From: Elusimicrobiota bacterium
GTDB lineage: Bacteria > Elusimicrobiota > Elusimicrobia > Elusimicrobiales > UBA9959
NCBI GenBank assembly: GCA_003450815.1
Contig: DMES01000079.1
Coordinates: 1 to 13,649, forward strand
Direction of reading: 5' to 3'
Length of the DNA: 13,649 bases
The notes beneath the pieces were generated by a model. That model was not told where the DNA came from, ran no database searches, and saw nothing but the letters and a program-made list of their open reading frames with translations. Shown here in pieces: positions 13,339-13,649 of this stretch (within the stretch, counting starts at the first letter, position 1; each line of letters starts with the position of its first letter). The position numbers were made by a program, and so were the translations under genes.

Positions 13339-13649
13339 ATGACCACCGAAAATATTGACTATTCAAAGACTGTTTTTCTGCCCAAAACCTCTTTTTCCAT
13401 GAGGGGGGATCTTACCAAAAAAGAGCCCGGAATACTTGAAACCTGGGAGAAAATGGACCTTTATGGCAAAATTCTGGAGAAAAACCGATCGGCCAACCCC
13501 TTTATCCTGCATGACGGCCCGCCATACGCCAACGGTCCTATACACATAGGCACTGCGCTTAATAAGATACTGAAAGACATTGTGGTTAAATCCCACGCAA
13601 TTTTGGGATATTACACTCCATATGTGCCCGGCTGGGACTGTCATGGCCT
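13339..13649 (+). CDS. ileS: Isoleucyl-tRNA synthetase, N-terminal part, cut by the window end
   Basis: 103 complete codons, still open at the last base. The product charges tRNA-Ile in the cytoplasm. The N-terminus reads MTTENIDYSKTVFLPKTSF, then FSMRGDL, ILETWEKMDLY, the class I synthetase region FILHDGPPYANGPIHIGTAL with HIGT (69-72) as the HIGH motif, LNKILKDIVVKS and YVPGWDCHG. This combination is diagnostic for IleS rather than ValS or LeuS. It has its own promoter and is separated from motB by two terminators, so it is a neighbour and not part of the module. Confidence 0.95.
   Translation, partial: MTTENIDYSKTVFLPKTSFSMRGDLTKKEPGILETWEKMDLYGKILEKNRSANPFILHDGPPYANGPIHIGTALNKILKDIVVKSHAILGYYTPYVPGWDCHG

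Overview
The window is a dense, mostly co-directional (+) stretch from an uncultured-looking Gram-negative bacterium. An outer membrane is implied by a PorV/PorQ-type beta-barrel protein, several Sec-type signal peptides and a MotB with an OmpA-like peptidoglycan-binding domain. The gene mix (short DUF1566 secreted proteins, a PorV-TPR protein, an orphan histidine kinase and a reduced flagellar-motor module next to ileS) reminds me of Elusimicrobiota or a neighbouring candidate phylum. That is an inference; no marker gene here settles it.

Region 1 (1-2284) encodes surface or secreted proteins: the 3' end of a repeat-rich, beta-helical, tail-fibre-like protein, then two tandem paralogous DUF1566 (Lcl-type) proteins with signal peptides. 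Region 2 (2285-5548) has a 365-base intergenic segment with a promoter-like sequence and an inverted repeat, a PorV-like barrel fused to TPRs, and a membrane-anchored histidine kinase without a recognisable sensor domain.

Region 3 (about 5559-13316) is the striking part. It reads fliFG1 - coiled-coil 1 - motA - fliFG2 - coiled-coil 2 - motB, closed by two Rho-independent terminators. Each fliFG gene encodes one polypeptide joining the C-terminal periplasmic ring-building part of FliF (RBM3/YscJ-FliF C-like), its second transmembrane helix, and the middle plus C-terminal domains of FliG. FliF RBM1/2 and FliG_N are missing. A complete MotA/MotB stator pair is interleaved with the two rotor copies. 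No hook, filament, export or FliM/FliN gene is present in the window. This looks like a minimal rotor-stator machine that is not a standard flagellum. The fliFG/coiled-coil pair is duplicated, and the two coiled-coil proteins share a short N-terminal signature.

Upstream of fliFG1 and motA lies a gapless 57-base element (42 of 57 identical by my count) containing a 20-base core and a -10 box, so the two transcription units are probably co-regulated. The classical electrostatic torque-interface residues are altered on both rotor and stator. Region 4 (13339-end) is the 5' part of ileS, with its own promoter overlapping the last terminator. motB and ileS both start 8-9 bases after a TATAAT box and lack a Shine-Dalgarno, which suggests leaderless transcripts.
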